Shown here one piece after another: positions 9,895 to 19,312 of a DNA stretch of 64,000 bases (positions are counted from its first letter, which is position 1; each line of letters starts with the position of its first letter). The DNA lies in NCBI GenBank assembly GCA_945910225.1, contig CAMDYG010000001.1, positions 1-64,000 on the forward strand. The letters are read 5' to 3'. This stretch comes from an uncultured Eubacterium sp. (GTDB lineage Bacteria > Bacillota > Clostridia > Lachnospirales > Lachnospiraceae). Position numbers and translations under genes: made by a program. A model generated the notes under the pieces. That model worked only from the letters and a program-made list of their open reading frames with translations. It had not been told where the DNA came from and made no database searches.

Positions 9895-11121
9895 ATGAAT
9901 ATAATTAAAGGCGGTGTTACAGCAGCTAAAGGATTCAAGGCTGCCGGATGTGAAGCACAGATAAAATATAAGAACGGAAAGAAAGATATGGCACTTGTAT
10001 ACAGTGAGAAACCATGTGTTACAGCAGGAACATTTACAACCAATAAGGTATTTGCAGCTCCTGTTAAATGGGACAGAAACATTGTATATAATGAAGATTT
10101 TGCACAGGCTGTAGTTGTAAACAGCGGCGTTGCAAATGCATGCACAGGTGTTGAAGGTGATAATGCATGTGCAGCAGAAGCAAAGGCAGTTGCAAAGGTT
10201 CTGGATGTACCAGAAAATGCAGTTCTTATCGGTTCAACAGGTGTTATCGGAATGCAGCTTCCTGTTGACAGAATATGTGCAGGAATTGAAAAGCTTGCTC
10301 CAATGCTTGATGCTTCGTTAGAAGCAGGAACACAGGCGGCAGAGGCAATTATGACTACAGATACAAGAAGCAAGCAGGTTGCCGTAGAGGTAGAAGTTGC
10401 GGGTACTAAGGTGACAATAGGTGGTATGTGCAAGGGAGCAGGAATGATTCACCCTAACATGGCAACAATGCTTTGTTACATAACAACAGACTGTGATATC
10501 GACAAGGCACTTCTTCAGAAGATGACAAGTGCAATTGTTGATGATTCATTTAACATGATATCAGTTGATGGAGATACATCAACTAATGATACAGCTCTTG
10601 TTCTTGCTAATGGAATGGCTGGTAATAAGAAGATTACAGAAGAAGGCACTGATTATGATGCATTCTATGAAGGCTTAAGCTATGTATTTACAGAGCTTTC
10701 CAAGATGATTGCAGGAGACGGTGAAGGCTGTACATGTCTTTTCGAGGTTCAGGTAAAGGGTGCCACAACTAAGGCAGAAGCCAAGACACTTGCCAAGTCG
10801 ATTGTTACATCAAGCCTTACCAAGGCAGCAATATTCGGACATGATGCTAACTGGGGAAGAATCCTCTGCGCAATGGGATATTCAGGTGCAGATTTTGACC
10901 CTGAGAAGGTAGATATCTTCTTTAAGAGTTCAGAAGGCGAGCTTCAGATTGTCAAAGACGGAACTGCTACAGATTACAGCGAAGAGAAAGCAACAGAAAT
11001 ACTTTCACAGAATCCTGTAATTGCCATTGCTGATGTTAAGCAGGGGGAGGCAAGTGCCACAGCATGGGGCTGTGACCTTACATTTGATTACGTCAAGATA
11101 AATGCTGATTACAGAAGCTGA
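9895..11121 (+). CDS. argJ: Glutamate N-acetyltransferase (ornithine acetyltransferase)
   Basis: ArgJ moves the acetyl group from N-acetylornithine to glutamate, making the arginine pathway cyclic; some members also use acetyl-CoA. The precursor cuts itself before a threonine nucleophile, here Thr191 in PNMATMLCY, giving alpha and beta chains. HGAGM-type motif CKGAGMIHPN, DGDTSTNDT and the end VKINADYRS are characteristic. At 408 residues it is full length. AGGAGG lies seven bases before the ATG. Whether it is bifunctional cannot be read from the sequence, and no argA appears here. Confidence 0.96.
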   Translation: MNIIKGGVTAAKGFKAAGCEAQIKYKNGKKDMALVYSEKPCVTAGTFTTNKVFAAPVKWDRNIVYNEDFAQAVVVNSGVANACTGVEGDNACAAEAKAVAKVLDVPENAVLIGSTGVIGMQLPVDRICAGIEKLAPMLDASLEAGTQAAEAIMTTDTRSKQVAVEVEVAGTKVTIGGMCKGAGMIHPNMATMLCYITTDCDIDKALLQKMTSAIVDDSFNMISVDGDTSTNDTALVLANGMAGNKKITEEGTDYDAFYEGLSYVFTELSKMIAGDGEGCTCLFEVQVKGATTKAEAKTLAKSIVTSSLTKAAIFGHDANWGRILCAMGYSGADFDPEKVDIFFKSSEGELQIVKDGTATDYSEEKATEILSQNPVIAIADVKQGEASATAWGCDLTFDYVKINADYRS

Positions 11122-11180
11122 TCTGACACAGCATTTATAAAGCAAATAGATATCTGATTAAATATGAAATGGAGATTATT

Positions 11181-12086
11181 ATGAGCGCAAAAGATATGAC
11201 AGAGGAACTTATGAAGGCACAGGTGCTTGTTGAGGCACTTCCTTATATTCAGAAGTTTAACAGAAAGATAATTGTAGTTAAGTATGGTGGAAGCGCCATG
11301 GTAGATGAAGAACTTAAGAGAAAAGTTATTCAGGATGTAGTTCTTCTTAAACTCGTTGGATTCAAGCCTATTATCGTTCACGGCGGTGGCAAGGAAATCA
11401 GCAAATGGGTTGAAAAGTCAGGCATGACACCTGAATTCAAGAATGGTCTCAGAGTTACAGACGAGCCAACAATGGAGATTGCCGAGATGGTTCTTAACAA
11501 GGTTAATAAGAGCCTTGTGTCAATGATTGAGCAGCTTGGAGTTAAGGCATGCGGTATCAGCGGTAAAGATGGCGGCATGTTAAAGGTTGAGAAGAAATAC
11601 TCTAAGGGTGAGGATATCGGCTATGTCGGAGAAGTAACAGATGTTGATACAACACTTCTTGATTCACTGCTTAAGGACGATTTCTTACCTGTTATATGTC
11701 CTATCGGATATGATGATAATTTCCATGCATACAATATTAATGCTGATGACGCAGCATGTGCTATCGCAAGAGCTGTCAATGCTGAGAAACTTGCGTTCTT
11801 AACAGATATTGAAGGTGTATACAAGGATTTTGATGATAAGGATTCGCTTATATCTGAGCTTTCTACATCAGAGGCAAGAGAACTTTTGGAAAGCGGAACA
11901 ATCGGAGGCGGTATGCTTCCGAAGCTTAATAATTGTATTGACGCTATTGAACATGGCGTATCAAGAGTGCATATCCTTGATGGAAGAATTCCACACTGCC
12001 TTCTTCTTGAAATATTTACTAACAAGGGTGTTGGTACAGCTATTCTTTCAGATGATGCAGAAAAATTTTTTGATTCAGATAAATAA
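11181..12086 (+). CDS. argB: Acetylglutamate kinase
   Basis: The kinase phosphorylates N-acetylglutamate and is usually the arginine-feedback step. The amino acid kinase fold shows [16 protein letters not shown] near the N-terminus, [12 protein letters not shown] for substrate binding and the C-terminal [14 protein letters not shown] segment [17 protein letters not shown]. The extended N-terminal helix ([21 protein letters not shown]) is the one linked to hexameric, arginine-sensitive enzymes. An in-frame ATG at 11169 exists, but TGGAG just before 11181 supports the later start (301 residues). Confidence 0.96.
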   Translation: MSAKDMTEELMKAQVLVEALPYIQKFNRKIIVVKYGGSAMVDEELKRKVIQDVVLLKLVGFKPIIVHGGGKEISKWVEKSGMTPEFKNGLRVTDEPTMEIAEMVLNKVNKSLVSMIEQLGVKACGISGKDGGMLKVEKKYSKGEDIGYVGEVTDVDTTLLDSLLKDDFLPVICPIGYDDNFHAYNINADDAACAIARAVNAEKLAFLTDIEGVYKDFDDKDSLISELSTSEARELLESGTIGGGMLPKLNNCIDAIEHGVSRVHILDGRIPHCLLLEIFTNKGVGTAILSDDAEKFFDSDK

Positions 12087-12171
12087 TTGCTAACCGGAAG
12101 ATTAGCGCGTATAATTAATTGTCAGCTCATGTAAAATGTGTGCTTATAAGAATAGGAAAGCGAGAGTAATC

Positions 12172-13353
12172 ATGAATACACAGCAGATTATAGAAACAGC
12201 AGAAGAAAAGCTGATTCATACATACAATCGTTACCAGATAGTACTTGATAAGGGTGACGGAGTAAGACTTTATGATACAGATGGTAAAGAATATCTTGAT
12301 TTTGGAGCAGGTATAGCAGTATTTGCACTTGGTTATAACAATAAGGAATATAATGATGCATTAAAGGCACAGATTGACAAGCTTATCCATACATCTAATT
12401 ATTTCTACAATGAACTGGCTGTAGAGGCTGCAACAGCTCTTACCAAGGCTTCAGGAATGGACAGAGTATTTTTTACTAACAGTGGTACAGAGGCTATCGA
12501 AGGTGCAGTTAAGCTTGCAAAGAAATATTATTATGTTAAGAATGGAAAAGCTGATGCAGAGATTATTGCAATGCAGCATTCATTCCATGGAAGAAGTATG
12601 GGAGCACTTGCTGTAACTGGTAATAAGCATTATCAGGAAGCATTCGGACCTATGATACCTGGAATTAAGTTTGCACAGTATAACGACCTTAACAGTGTAA
12701 AGGAACTTGTTAATGACAAAACATGTGCTATAATATTTGAAACAGTACAGGGTGAAGGAGGAATTTATCCTGCTACTAAAGAATTTATTGAAGGTGTAAG
12801 AAAGTTATGTGATGAGAAGGGAATCCTTCTTATACTTGATGAGATTCAGTGCGGAATGGGAAGAACAGGAAGCATGTTTGCATTCCAGCAGTATGGTGTT
12901 AAGCCAGATATCCTTACAGTTGCAAAGGCTCTTGGATGTGGTGTTCCTGTAGGCGCATTTGCAGCAACAGAGGAAGTTGCGAAGGCATTAGTTCCAGGAG
13001 ATCACGGAACAACATATGGAGGTAATCCACTTGCATGTGCAGCAGCTACCAAGGTATTTGAACTTTTCGAGAAGCAGCATGTATTGGACAATGTAAAGGA
13101 AGTGTCTGCTTACTTTGAAGAAAAGCTTGATGAACTTGTAGAATCAGTAGATGTAGTTGTTGAGAGACGAGGAATGGGACTCATGCAGGGACTTGAATTA
13201 TCAGTTAACCCTAAGGATGTAATCGCCAGGGCACTTGATAATGGACTTATTCTGTTCTCAGCAGGAACTAATGTTATAAGATTTGTTCCACCACTTGTAA
13301 TTACTAAGGCAGATGTAGATGAATGCATAGCTAAGCTTAAGAAATCCTTCTAG
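12172..13353 (+). CDS. argD: Acetylornithine aminotransferase
   Basis: This class III PLP aminotransferase converts N-acetylglutamate semialdehyde to N-acetylornithine with glutamate as donor. The sequence shows FFTNSGTEAIEGAVKLAKK, HSFHGRSMGALA, LDEIQCGMGRTG, and the PLP lysine in TVAKALGCGVPVGA. The length is about 393 residues from the ATG at 12172, which has AGGAAAG upstream; a longer GTG-type start at 12136 lacks a ribosome-binding site. It is the last biosynthetic gene of the arg operon. A lipoprotein gene follows after 17 bases. Confidence 0.95.
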   Translation: MNTQQIIETAEEKLIHTYNRYQIVLDKGDGVRLYDTDGKEYLDFGAGIAVFALGYNNKEYNDALKAQIDKLIHTSNYFYNELAVEAATALTKASGMDRVFFTNSGTEAIEGAVKLAKKYYYVKNGKADAEIIAMQHSFHGRSMGALAVTGNKHYQEAFGPMIPGIKFAQYNDLNSVKELVNDKTCAIIFETVQGEGGIYPATKEFIEGVRKLCDEKGILLILDEIQCGMGRTGSMFAFQQYGVKPDILTVAKALGCGVPVGAFAATEEVAKALVPGDHGTTYGGNPLACAAATKVFELFEKQHVLDNVKEVSAYFEEKLDELVESVDVVVERRGMGLMQGLELSVNPKDVIARALDNGLILFSAGTNVIRFVPPLVITKADVDECIAKLKKSF

Positions 13354-13370
13354 AATCAGGAGTTTACTTT

Positions 13371-14627
13371 ATGAAATTAAGAAGATTTATCAGTATGATG
13401 CTGATTGTTACCATGCTGACAGTCTTTGCAGGCTGTGGAGCTAAGGATGAAAGAACACAGGCTGCCAGATCGCTTAATCTTGACGGACCGATAACTATTA
13501 ATATCTGGTATAATGACAGCTCTTATGAATCTTATCTTGAATTTGTTGCAAAGCAGTTCAAGCAGGCCAATGAGCTTGTTACTATACAATTGAGATATAT
13601 AGAAGAAGAGTCATACGTTAATTATGTATATGATGAGTCTGTAAGAAATAATAATGCGTGTGATATATATTTTCTAACATCAGAAGAGATAGAGAAGGCA
13701 TATTTGTGTGGACTTATGTCTGAGAATGACCTGTATCCGGACATATATAATGAAGATGTATATGGTAAGGCAGCTATGAATGCTTGCTCTTACAAAGGAA
13801 AGCTATATGGATATCCTGTATCATTTAACGCATCATTCCTGTTATATAATATGAAGTATGCCAAGCCGGTAAGTAATATTAATGAGATTCAGGAGATAAG
13901 TGATAATTATCAGATAACTGATGAGAATCAGGATGTTACAATGGTATTTACATGGGATCCGGATTCAATGTTTATTAATTATGCGGCAGTTGGTGCATAC
14001 ATGAATGTTGGCGGGGAGAATTCAGAAGACAGTTCTTCTGTTTCTATGGATGAAGATAATATTAAGAAAATGCTTACTAAATATTCACAACTAAAGAGCG
14101 CTTTCAATATAGAAAGAGGCGAAGTAAGCGTTGATGACTGTGTAGAGAGATTTACATCTGGCGGGTTGCTGTATACAGTTATAGATGCGGACAGTATAGC
14201 TAAGGTTGATGCATCTGATGTTAACTTTGGCGTGTGTCCTTATCCTGCAATGGGGGATGATCTGGAATCAAGAACATTGTCAGTTACTACCATGGCAGTT
14301 GTTAACCCATATACCAAGCATGTAGATGCTTCTAAAGCAGTTGCCAGAGCAATATCTTATGATTACGCAGATTATCTTGAGGGGACTGCCGGTAAGAGCT
14401 GCGCAAGAGGAGATATTAAAGTAAAGAAGAATTCAGAAAGCTATAATAAGATTCATCAGATATATTCAGACTCAGTTGTTAAGGCAAAGTATATAGGTGT
14501 AGGTGAAGTATACATGAGGTATGAGATAATGCTGCATCAGGTATATGATGGAACAAGTGTTGACAGTGCATATTCAACATTTGCAACTACAATAGATAAG
14601 GTACAGAATGCAACAACTCAACAATAA
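13371..14627 (+). CDS. Extracellular solute-binding lipoprotein
   Basis: The 418-residue product is a lipoprotein: signal MKLRRFISMMLIVTMLTVF followed by lipobox FAGC. The mature part resembles family 1 ABC substrate-binding proteins (ITINIWYNDSSYESYLEFVAKQF, YKGKLYGYPVSFNASFLLYN). No permease or ATPase gene is adjacent. It lies 17 bases after argD with its own AGGAG site, so it is probably co-transcribed with the arg operon. Its substrate is unknown; the position suggests arginine control, which is inference. It is distantly similar in layout to the frameshifted binding protein at 4142. Confidence 0.82.
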   Translation: MKLRRFISMMLIVTMLTVFAGCGAKDERTQAARSLNLDGPITINIWYNDSSYESYLEFVAKQFKQANELVTIQLRYIEEESYVNYVYDESVRNNNACDIYFLTSEEIEKAYLCGLMSENDLYPDIYNEDVYGKAAMNACSYKGKLYGYPVSFNASFLLYNMKYAKPVSNINEIQEISDNYQITDENQDVTMVFTWDPDSMFINYAAVGAYMNVGGENSEDSSSVSMDEDNIKKMLTKYSQLKSAFNIERGEVSVDDCVERFTSGGLLYTVIDADSIAKVDASDVNFGVCPYPAMGDDLESRTLSVTTMAVVNPYTKHVDASKAVARAISYDYADYLEGTAGKSCARGDIKVKKNSESYNKIHQIYSDSVVKAKYIGVGEVYMRYEIMLHQVYDGTSVDSAYSTFATTIDKVQNATTQQ

Positions 14628-14701
14628 ACACAATAATATATGAATAAATATCCTGCTATTAACTTATAATTATTCTATGCAGATTAATTAGGAGGTAGTT
14701 A

Positions 14702-15151
14702 ATGGCGGGATTTTTAATTGCAATAATTTCAGGGGCATTAATGAGCTTACAAGGCGCATTTAATACCAATGTAACAAAGGCAAGCAGTGTGTGGGTCACG
14801 GCAATGTTTGTGCAGTTGACAGCACTGGCTACTTGTGCGATTATGTGGGTAATTGACGGAAGACCTGATATAATGAAGATGTTTAAAGTTGATAATAAGA
14901 TTACGCTTTTAGGAGGCGTGATAGGTGCATTTATAACATTTACAGTTATTAAGAGTATAAGTGGTCTTGGAATTGCGAAGGCAGAGGTCACTATCGTTGT
15001 TGCACAGATAATTGTATCATATCTGCTGGGAATTTTCGGACTGTTTGGAAGTGAAAAGACAGCATTTTCATGGATAAAGCTGGTTTCACTTCTGGTTACG
15101 ATTGCCGGGGTATGTATGTTTTATTTTCTGGGCAATCCGGCATCAGATTAA
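14702..15151 (+). CDS. DMT-family permease of the DUF606/YdcZ type
   Basis: This 149-residue membrane protein has five hydrophobic helices. It fits the half-size DUF606 group of drug/metabolite transporters (GFLIAIISGALMSLQGAFNT; GGVIGAFITFTVIKSISGLG; VAQIIVSYLLGIFGLFG). Such proteins usually work as dimers or with a paired subunit, but none is adjacent. TAGGAGGT precedes the ATG by seven bases. The substrate cannot be predicted. Confidence 0.85.
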   Translation: MAGFLIAIISGALMSLQGAFNTNVTKASSVWVTAMFVQLTALATCAIMWVIDGRPDIMKMFKVDNKITLLGGVIGAFITFTVIKSISGLGIAKAEVTIVVAQIIVSYLLGIFGLFGSEKTAFSWIKLVSLLVTIAGVCMFYFLGNPASD

Positions 15152-15195
15152 TATATTATGATAAATGTCAGTATTGCCTGGCAGGAAGGAACGTA

Positions 15196-16410
15196 ATGGA
15201 AGATTTATTCAGAGTATGTGGACAGATACGCTTAAGAAAGGGCGAAGGAAGAACATTAAAGGCTGGCGGAGCATGGGTATATGATAATGAAATAGAATGG
15301 ATGTCAGATGATATTATTGATGGACATCTTGTTGAAGTACTGGATTTTGATGACTATTTTATGGGAATAGGATTCATTAACAGAAAATCTAAGATTACAG
15401 TTAGAATGTTGACAAGGCATACCAATGTTGTTGATGAGGCATTTATTGAGGAGCGAGTAAGAGCAGCGGTTGATTACAGATTTGACACAGTAGATACCTC
15501 TGCCTGCCGTCTTATATTTGGAGAGGCTGATTTCCTGCCAGGACTTGTTATAGACAAATATTCAGATGTGCTTGTTGTGGAATCGCTTGCTTTAGGAATT
15601 GACAGATTTAAGTCACTTATTGTCGAGAAAGTGAAGGATATCCTTCATGAAAAAGGGATTAATATCCGCGGAGTGTATGAAAGAAGCGATGCCAAAGTCA
15701 GAACTCTTGAAGGAATGGAAAGGGTAAAAGGCTTTATCGGGGAAGAATTTGATACTAATGTTGAGATAGTTGAGAATGGTGTCCATTATATGATAGATGT
15801 TGTTAATGGACAGAAGACAGGATTTTTCCTTGATCAGAAATACAACAGACATGCAATGCAGAAGCTGTGCAAGGATAAGAGAGTGTTAGACTGCTTCACA
15901 CATATGGGTACATTTGCATTAAATGCAGGAATTGCAGGAGCTAAGGAAGTTACAGGTCTTGATATATCTGAATTTGCTGTCGAGCAGGCAAGAGCCAATG
16001 CAAAGCTCAACGGACTTGAGGATACGGTACATTTTAAATGTGCCAATGTTCTTGATGAACTTCCTAAACTTAATGAAGCAGGGGAAAAGTATGATGTTGT
16101 CATACTGGATCCGCCGGCATTTACTAAGTCAAGAGAGGCTACTAAGAATGCAATTAAGGGATACAGAGAAATTAACATGAAAGGACTTAAGCTTGTTAAA
16201 GACGGCGGGTATCTGGCAAGCTGCTCATGCTCACATTTCATGACTCAGGAACTTCTTACTAAGACAATTAAGGAAGCTGCCAAGGCTGTACATAAGAGAT
16301 TGCGCCAGGTGGAATTCAGGACACAGTCGCCAGACCATCCGATATTGTGGGAAGCGCAGGAAAGTTATTATCTGAAGTTCTATATTTTCCAAGTGGTTGA
16401 TGAAAAATAA
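15196..16410 (+). CDS. Class I SAM-dependent rRNA (cytosine-C5) methyltransferase, RlmI-like
   Basis: The protein (404 residues) has an N-terminal PUA-like RNA-binding part (about 1-75), a linker domain and a Rossmann methyltransferase domain. Motifs include GQKTGFFLDQKYNR, SAM-binding VLDCFTHMGTFALNAG, and catalytic-site VILDPPAFTKS followed by a Cys pair in SCSCSHFM. The family methylates 23S rRNA; the exact base is inferred. A long upstream extension to 15070 overlaps the preceding gene; GGAAGGA just before 15196 marks the true start. It converges on a chromate-type transporter gene with an 18-base gap. Confidence 0.92.
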   Translation: MEDLFRVCGQIRLRKGEGRTLKAGGAWVYDNEIEWMSDDIIDGHLVEVLDFDDYFMGIGFINRKSKITVRMLTRHTNVVDEAFIEERVRAAVDYRFDTVDTSACRLIFGEADFLPGLVIDKYSDVLVVESLALGIDRFKSLIVEKVKDILHEKGINIRGVYERSDAKVRTLEGMERVKGFIGEEFDTNVEIVENGVHYMIDVVNGQKTGFFLDQKYNRHAMQKLCKDKRVLDCFTHMGTFALNAGIAGAKEVTGLDISEFAVEQARANAKLNGLEDTVHFKCANVLDELPKLNEAGEKYDVVILDPPAFTKSREATKNAIKGYREINMKGLKLVKDGGYLASCSCSHFMTQELLTKTIKEAAKAVHKRLRQVEFRTQSPDHPILWEAQESYYLKFYIFQVVDEK

Positions 16411-16428
16411 TATATGCATTTATCATAA

Positions 16429-16992
16429 TTATATGTATCCGCATACTATTCCGAGTATTGCGGATAAACATATAATTAAAATTGGATTTATTTTTTTGAA
16501 TGCTAAAACTACGGATATTAGAAATATAATTAATGTTGTATAAAAAGAAATATCAGTAAAAACAGTAGTATTAAAACCATCTGGTATGAAAACGGTTGAA
16601 CTCATCGAAATTACAGCAGAACCAATCAAACCAACTACAGCAGGTTTTAATCCTGACATACATCCCTTTATGACTATACTTTTTTGAAATTGAATAAAAC
16701 ATTTTGCAACAATAAGAATGATGATAAAGGATGGGAGTATCACTCCGAGCGTTGCACAAAAAGAACCGAAAATACCGCCAACCTCTGCCCCTACATATGT
16801 TGCTATATTTACAGCAAATGGTCCGGGTGTACTTTCACTAACTGCTATAAAATCAATCAGTGATTGTGAATCTATCCAATTATGAGCAATAACTTCATCC
16901 TGAATCAATGGTAACATAGCATAACCACCGCCAAAGGTAAATGCACCGATTTTTAAGAAAATATAAAAAAGCTCAAGATAAATCATTAACAT
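16429..16992 (-). CDS. Chromate transporter family protein, half-size subunit 2
   Basis: A 187-residue membrane protein with one CHR domain: KIGAFTFGGGYAMLPLIQDE at the N-terminus and SESTPGPFAVNIATYVG, both signatures of ChrA-type carriers. Short ChrA proteins occur as gene pairs that act together in opposite membrane orientation. Its start overlaps the 3' end of the paralogue upstream by seven bases, which suggests coupled translation. Chromate may not be the natural substrate in this anaerobe. Confidence 0.9.
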   Translation of the reverse strand: MLMIYLELFYIFLKIGAFTFGGGYAMLPLIQDEVIAHNWIDSQSLIDFIAVSESTPGPFAVNIATYVGAEVGGIFGSFCATLGVILPSFIIILIVAKCFIQFQKSIVIKGCMSGLKPAVVGLIGSAVISMSSTVFIPDGFNTTVFTDISFYTTLIIFLISVVLAFKKINPILIICLSAILGIVCGYI

Positions 16993-17543
16993 TTTCTCCT
17001 TGATATGATAATAGATGTTACTAAACCTAATATTGCACAGCTGACAATTACAATAAGCACATTTACATTAAGCAAAGCAGTCAAAATAAAAGAACATGCC
17101 ATAATTATATAAGAAATAACATTCTTGGGGCATTGAATATACATTGACCAGAGAGCTTTGATAATCAGAGCAAGTACACCAGCTCTGATACCATTAAAGG
17201 CATATTGTATGATTTTTATGCTTTGGAATTCTTTGAGTACAAAAGATATAATAAGAATAATCAGGTAGGATGGTATCACAACTCCAAGTGTTGCAAATAG
17301 TGCACCCCAAAAACCACAGATACGAAACCCGACAAAAGTGGCTGCATTGATTGCAATTGGTCCGGGAGTTGACTCGGAGACAGCCACTATTTCAAGAATA
17401 TCATTATCAGTTATCCAATGCTTCTTCTCAACAATTTCTTTTTGAATCAGTGGTAACATAGCATAACCGCCTCCAAAAGTAAATGCACCTATTTTTATGA
17501 AAGTTAAAAAGAGCTGTATGGCTTTTGGAAATTTATTATTCAT
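16986..17543 (-). CDS. Chromate transporter family protein, half-size subunit 1
   Basis: This paralogue of the next gene has 185 residues and the same signatures (KIGAFTFGGGYAMLPLIQKE, SESTPGPIAINAATFVG). About six membrane helices follow. Its start overlaps the end of the PHP-domain gene by eight bases and its end overlaps the second chromate-type gene by seven, so three genes form one tight operon. Together the two subunits should make one anion transporter. Confidence 0.9.
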   Translation of the reverse strand: MNNKFPKAIQLFLTFIKIGAFTFGGGYAMLPLIQKEIVEKKHWITDNDILEIVAVSESTPGPIAINAATFVGFRICGFWGALFATLGVVIPSYLIILIISFVLKEFQSIKIIQYAFNGIRAGVLALIIKALWSMYIQCPKNVISYIIMACSFILTALLNVNVLIVIVSCAILGLVTSIIISRRKC

Positions 17544-18426
17544 CGCAAGTCTCCTTCTGTATGTTGGTGATTAGTACATAATCCCTCATCTTATCAAGCA
17601 GTTCGTAAGGAACGAATAAATGTCCCATACCGGTTCCAAGCTGGATATGGGGTTTATTCTTACCATGGTAATCAGAACCTCCGGATATCAGCAGATTTCT
17701 TTCGTAAGCAATCCGCCTGATTGATAATTCATCACCCATTTTGTAAGTTGAATATATAGCTTCAATGCCATCAAGCCCGGCAGAGCATATATGGTCAAGC
17801 AGCTTGTTCATCTGGGCTTTTCCAAGATGATAAAGAATTGGATGGGCTAAGATTGCAATACCGCCGGCTTTGTGAATTCTATCAATAGCTTCTGCTGGGT
17901 CAACTTTGGCTCTTGGGACAAAGCAAGGCTTGCCTTGTCCTAAATATCTGTCAAATGCTTCATTTCTGTCACCTACAGCACCGATTGCAACGAGTCTGTC
18001 AGCAAAATGAGCTCTTGTAATTACAGCATCACCATAAGTCTTTAGCATATCTTCGTATGTAATATTAATTCCAATATTCTGAAAACGCTTACATACCTGT
18101 TTATTCCTTTCATCTCTTGAAGTTAACTGATTGTTAAGAAATGAATTAAAATCCCTGTCGTTATAATCTATAAAAAGCCCGACAACATGTATCTCGGTAT
18201 TATCAAAATTAGTACTTATCTCAACACCGGGAATAACTTCAATATCAGAACCATTAAGTCTGGCAGCTTTGCATGCAGCCAGTGCCTCAGCAACTCCTTT
18301 TGTTGTATCATGGTCTGTCAGTGCAAATGCAGCCAGCCCTTTATTTATTGCTTTATCAACAAGAACAGAAGGAGAATCTGTTCCGTCAGAGCAGGTAGAA
18401 TGAACATGTAAATCAATCTGTCTCAT
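17536..18426 (-). CDS. PHP-domain metal-dependent phosphoesterase
   Basis: The N-terminal DLHVHSTCSDG is the first metal-binding motif of the PHP fold, followed by LTDHDTTKG, PGVEIST, RAHFADRL, AHPILYH and SGGSDYHGKNKP. All metal ligands appear present. Relatives of this stand-alone type (YciV/TrpH-like) hydrolyse AMP, 3',5'-nucleoside bisphosphates or short oligonucleotides. The start at 18426 is chosen because GGAGGAATT lies just before it; a longer frame to 18516 lacks such a site. The length is 296 residues. The downstream transporter pair overlaps, so they are co-expressed, though no functional link is known. Confidence 0.9.
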   Translation of the reverse strand: MRQIDLHVHSTCSDGTDSPSVLVDKAINKGLAAFALTDHDTTKGVAEALAACKAARLNGSDIEVIPGVEISTNFDNTEIHVVGLFIDYNDRDFNSFLNNQLTSRDERNKQVCKRFQNIGINITYEDMLKTYGDAVITRAHFADRLVAIGAVGDRNEAFDRYLGQGKPCFVPRAKVDPAEAIDRIHKAGGIAILAHPILYHLGKAQMNKLLDHICSAGLDGIEAIYSTYKMGDELSIRRIAYERNLLISGGSDYHGKNKPHIQLGTGMGHLFVPYELLDKMRDYVLITNIQKETCDE

Positions 18427-18531
18427 AATTCCTCCTTGTGTGTTTCTATGTTTTGCAGAAACTAAATATATTTTATCACTTTCAAATGGGTTATTAAAGT
18501 GTAAAACAATTGGCAAAGTGTTTAAAAAATG

Positions 18532-18560
18532 TTGTAAGAGGCGGGATTGTGCGATAAAAT
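18532..18560 (+). promoter_or_regulatory. Promoter of DUF1653 gene
   Basis: TTGTAA and TAAAAT are separated by 17 bases, 30 bases before the start codon at 18591. Confidence 0.55.
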
Positions 18561-18590
18561 AACAGTATATTTTTGGAGGGAGGTTTACTG

Positions 18591-19166
18591 ATGGAAAGAC
18601 AATTAGTACCAGGTGGATTTTATAAGCATTTTAAGAATAAGCTTTATCAGGTAAAATGTGTTGCGTATCATTCAGAAACCAAAGAAAAAATGGTGGTATA
18701 TCAGGCTATGTATGGCGAATATGCTGTGTATGTAAGACCATATGATATGTTTATGAGTGAGGTCGATCATGTTAAGTATCCGGATGTAGCACAGAAGTAT
18801 AGATTTGAGCAGGTTGATCCGCTGACAATGAAGGAACTGTCTGACAATTCAAGTAAAGAGGAAGTCGATTCAGATAACAATATTGGTTCAGACACAGATG
18901 TTAATTCAGACACTAATATTAATGAACAGAAGTCTTCATATGAAGAAGACAGTGTACTTGATAAGTTTCTGGATGCCAGAGGATATGAGGAAAAGCTGGA
19001 TGTCCTTATAAGATATAAGAACAGATTTACAGATCCGATGATAGATATTATGGCAGAATCACTTGAAGTAGTTGTTCCGGAAGGAGAGCTTTCGGGAAGA
19101 ATTAATTCATTAAGGAAAGTATTACAGGCACACACAAAGTATGAGGGAAGCCATTTAAGACCGTAA
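18591..19166 (+). CDS. DUF1653 domain protein
   Basis: Residues about 1-70 (LVPGGFYKHFKNKLYQVKC, TKEKMVVYQAMYG, VYVRPYDMFMSEVDH) match the DUF1653 domain, a small beta fold of unknown function. An acidic, low-complexity linker of Asp, Asn and Ser follows (about 90-120). A helical C-terminal segment (DKFLDARGYEEKLDVLIRYKNR) follows it. GGAGGGAGG precedes the ATG at 18591; an in-frame upstream start at 18573 overlaps that site and is unlikely. The total is 191 residues. It is cytoplasmic and divergent from the PHP gene. Confidence 0.85.
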   Translation: MERQLVPGGFYKHFKNKLYQVKCVAYHSETKEKMVVYQAMYGEYAVYVRPYDMFMSEVDHVKYPDVAQKYRFEQVDPLTMKELSDNSSKEEVDSDNNIGSDTDVNSDTNINEQKSSYEEDSVLDKFLDARGYEEKLDVLIRYKNRFTDPMIDIMAESLEVVVPEGELSGRINSLRKVLQAHTKYEGSHLRP

Positions 19167-19312
19167 TAATTTACATAGTTTATGCATAATAATATGTGAA
19201 TTTTACAAATATATCACAATTATCTGACAACTTTACGCAAATTTAATAATTTACTAAAAATGTGTATAACTATGTGGATATTGTGGAAAAGTTCAAGGAA
19301 AAAGGAGAAATT

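Noticed and set aside
9786..10433. 215-codon minus-strand frame under argJ
   Set aside because: It is the shadow of a well-supported argJ and has no start signal.
12087..12171. Small hairpin GCTAA...TTAGC between argB and argD as a terminator
   Set aside because: The stem is five base pairs with no T run and lies inside an operon.
15070..15195. Upstream extension of the rRNA methyltransferase
   Set aside because: It overlaps the DMT permease gene and lacks family similarity; GGAAGGA precedes the ATG at 15196.
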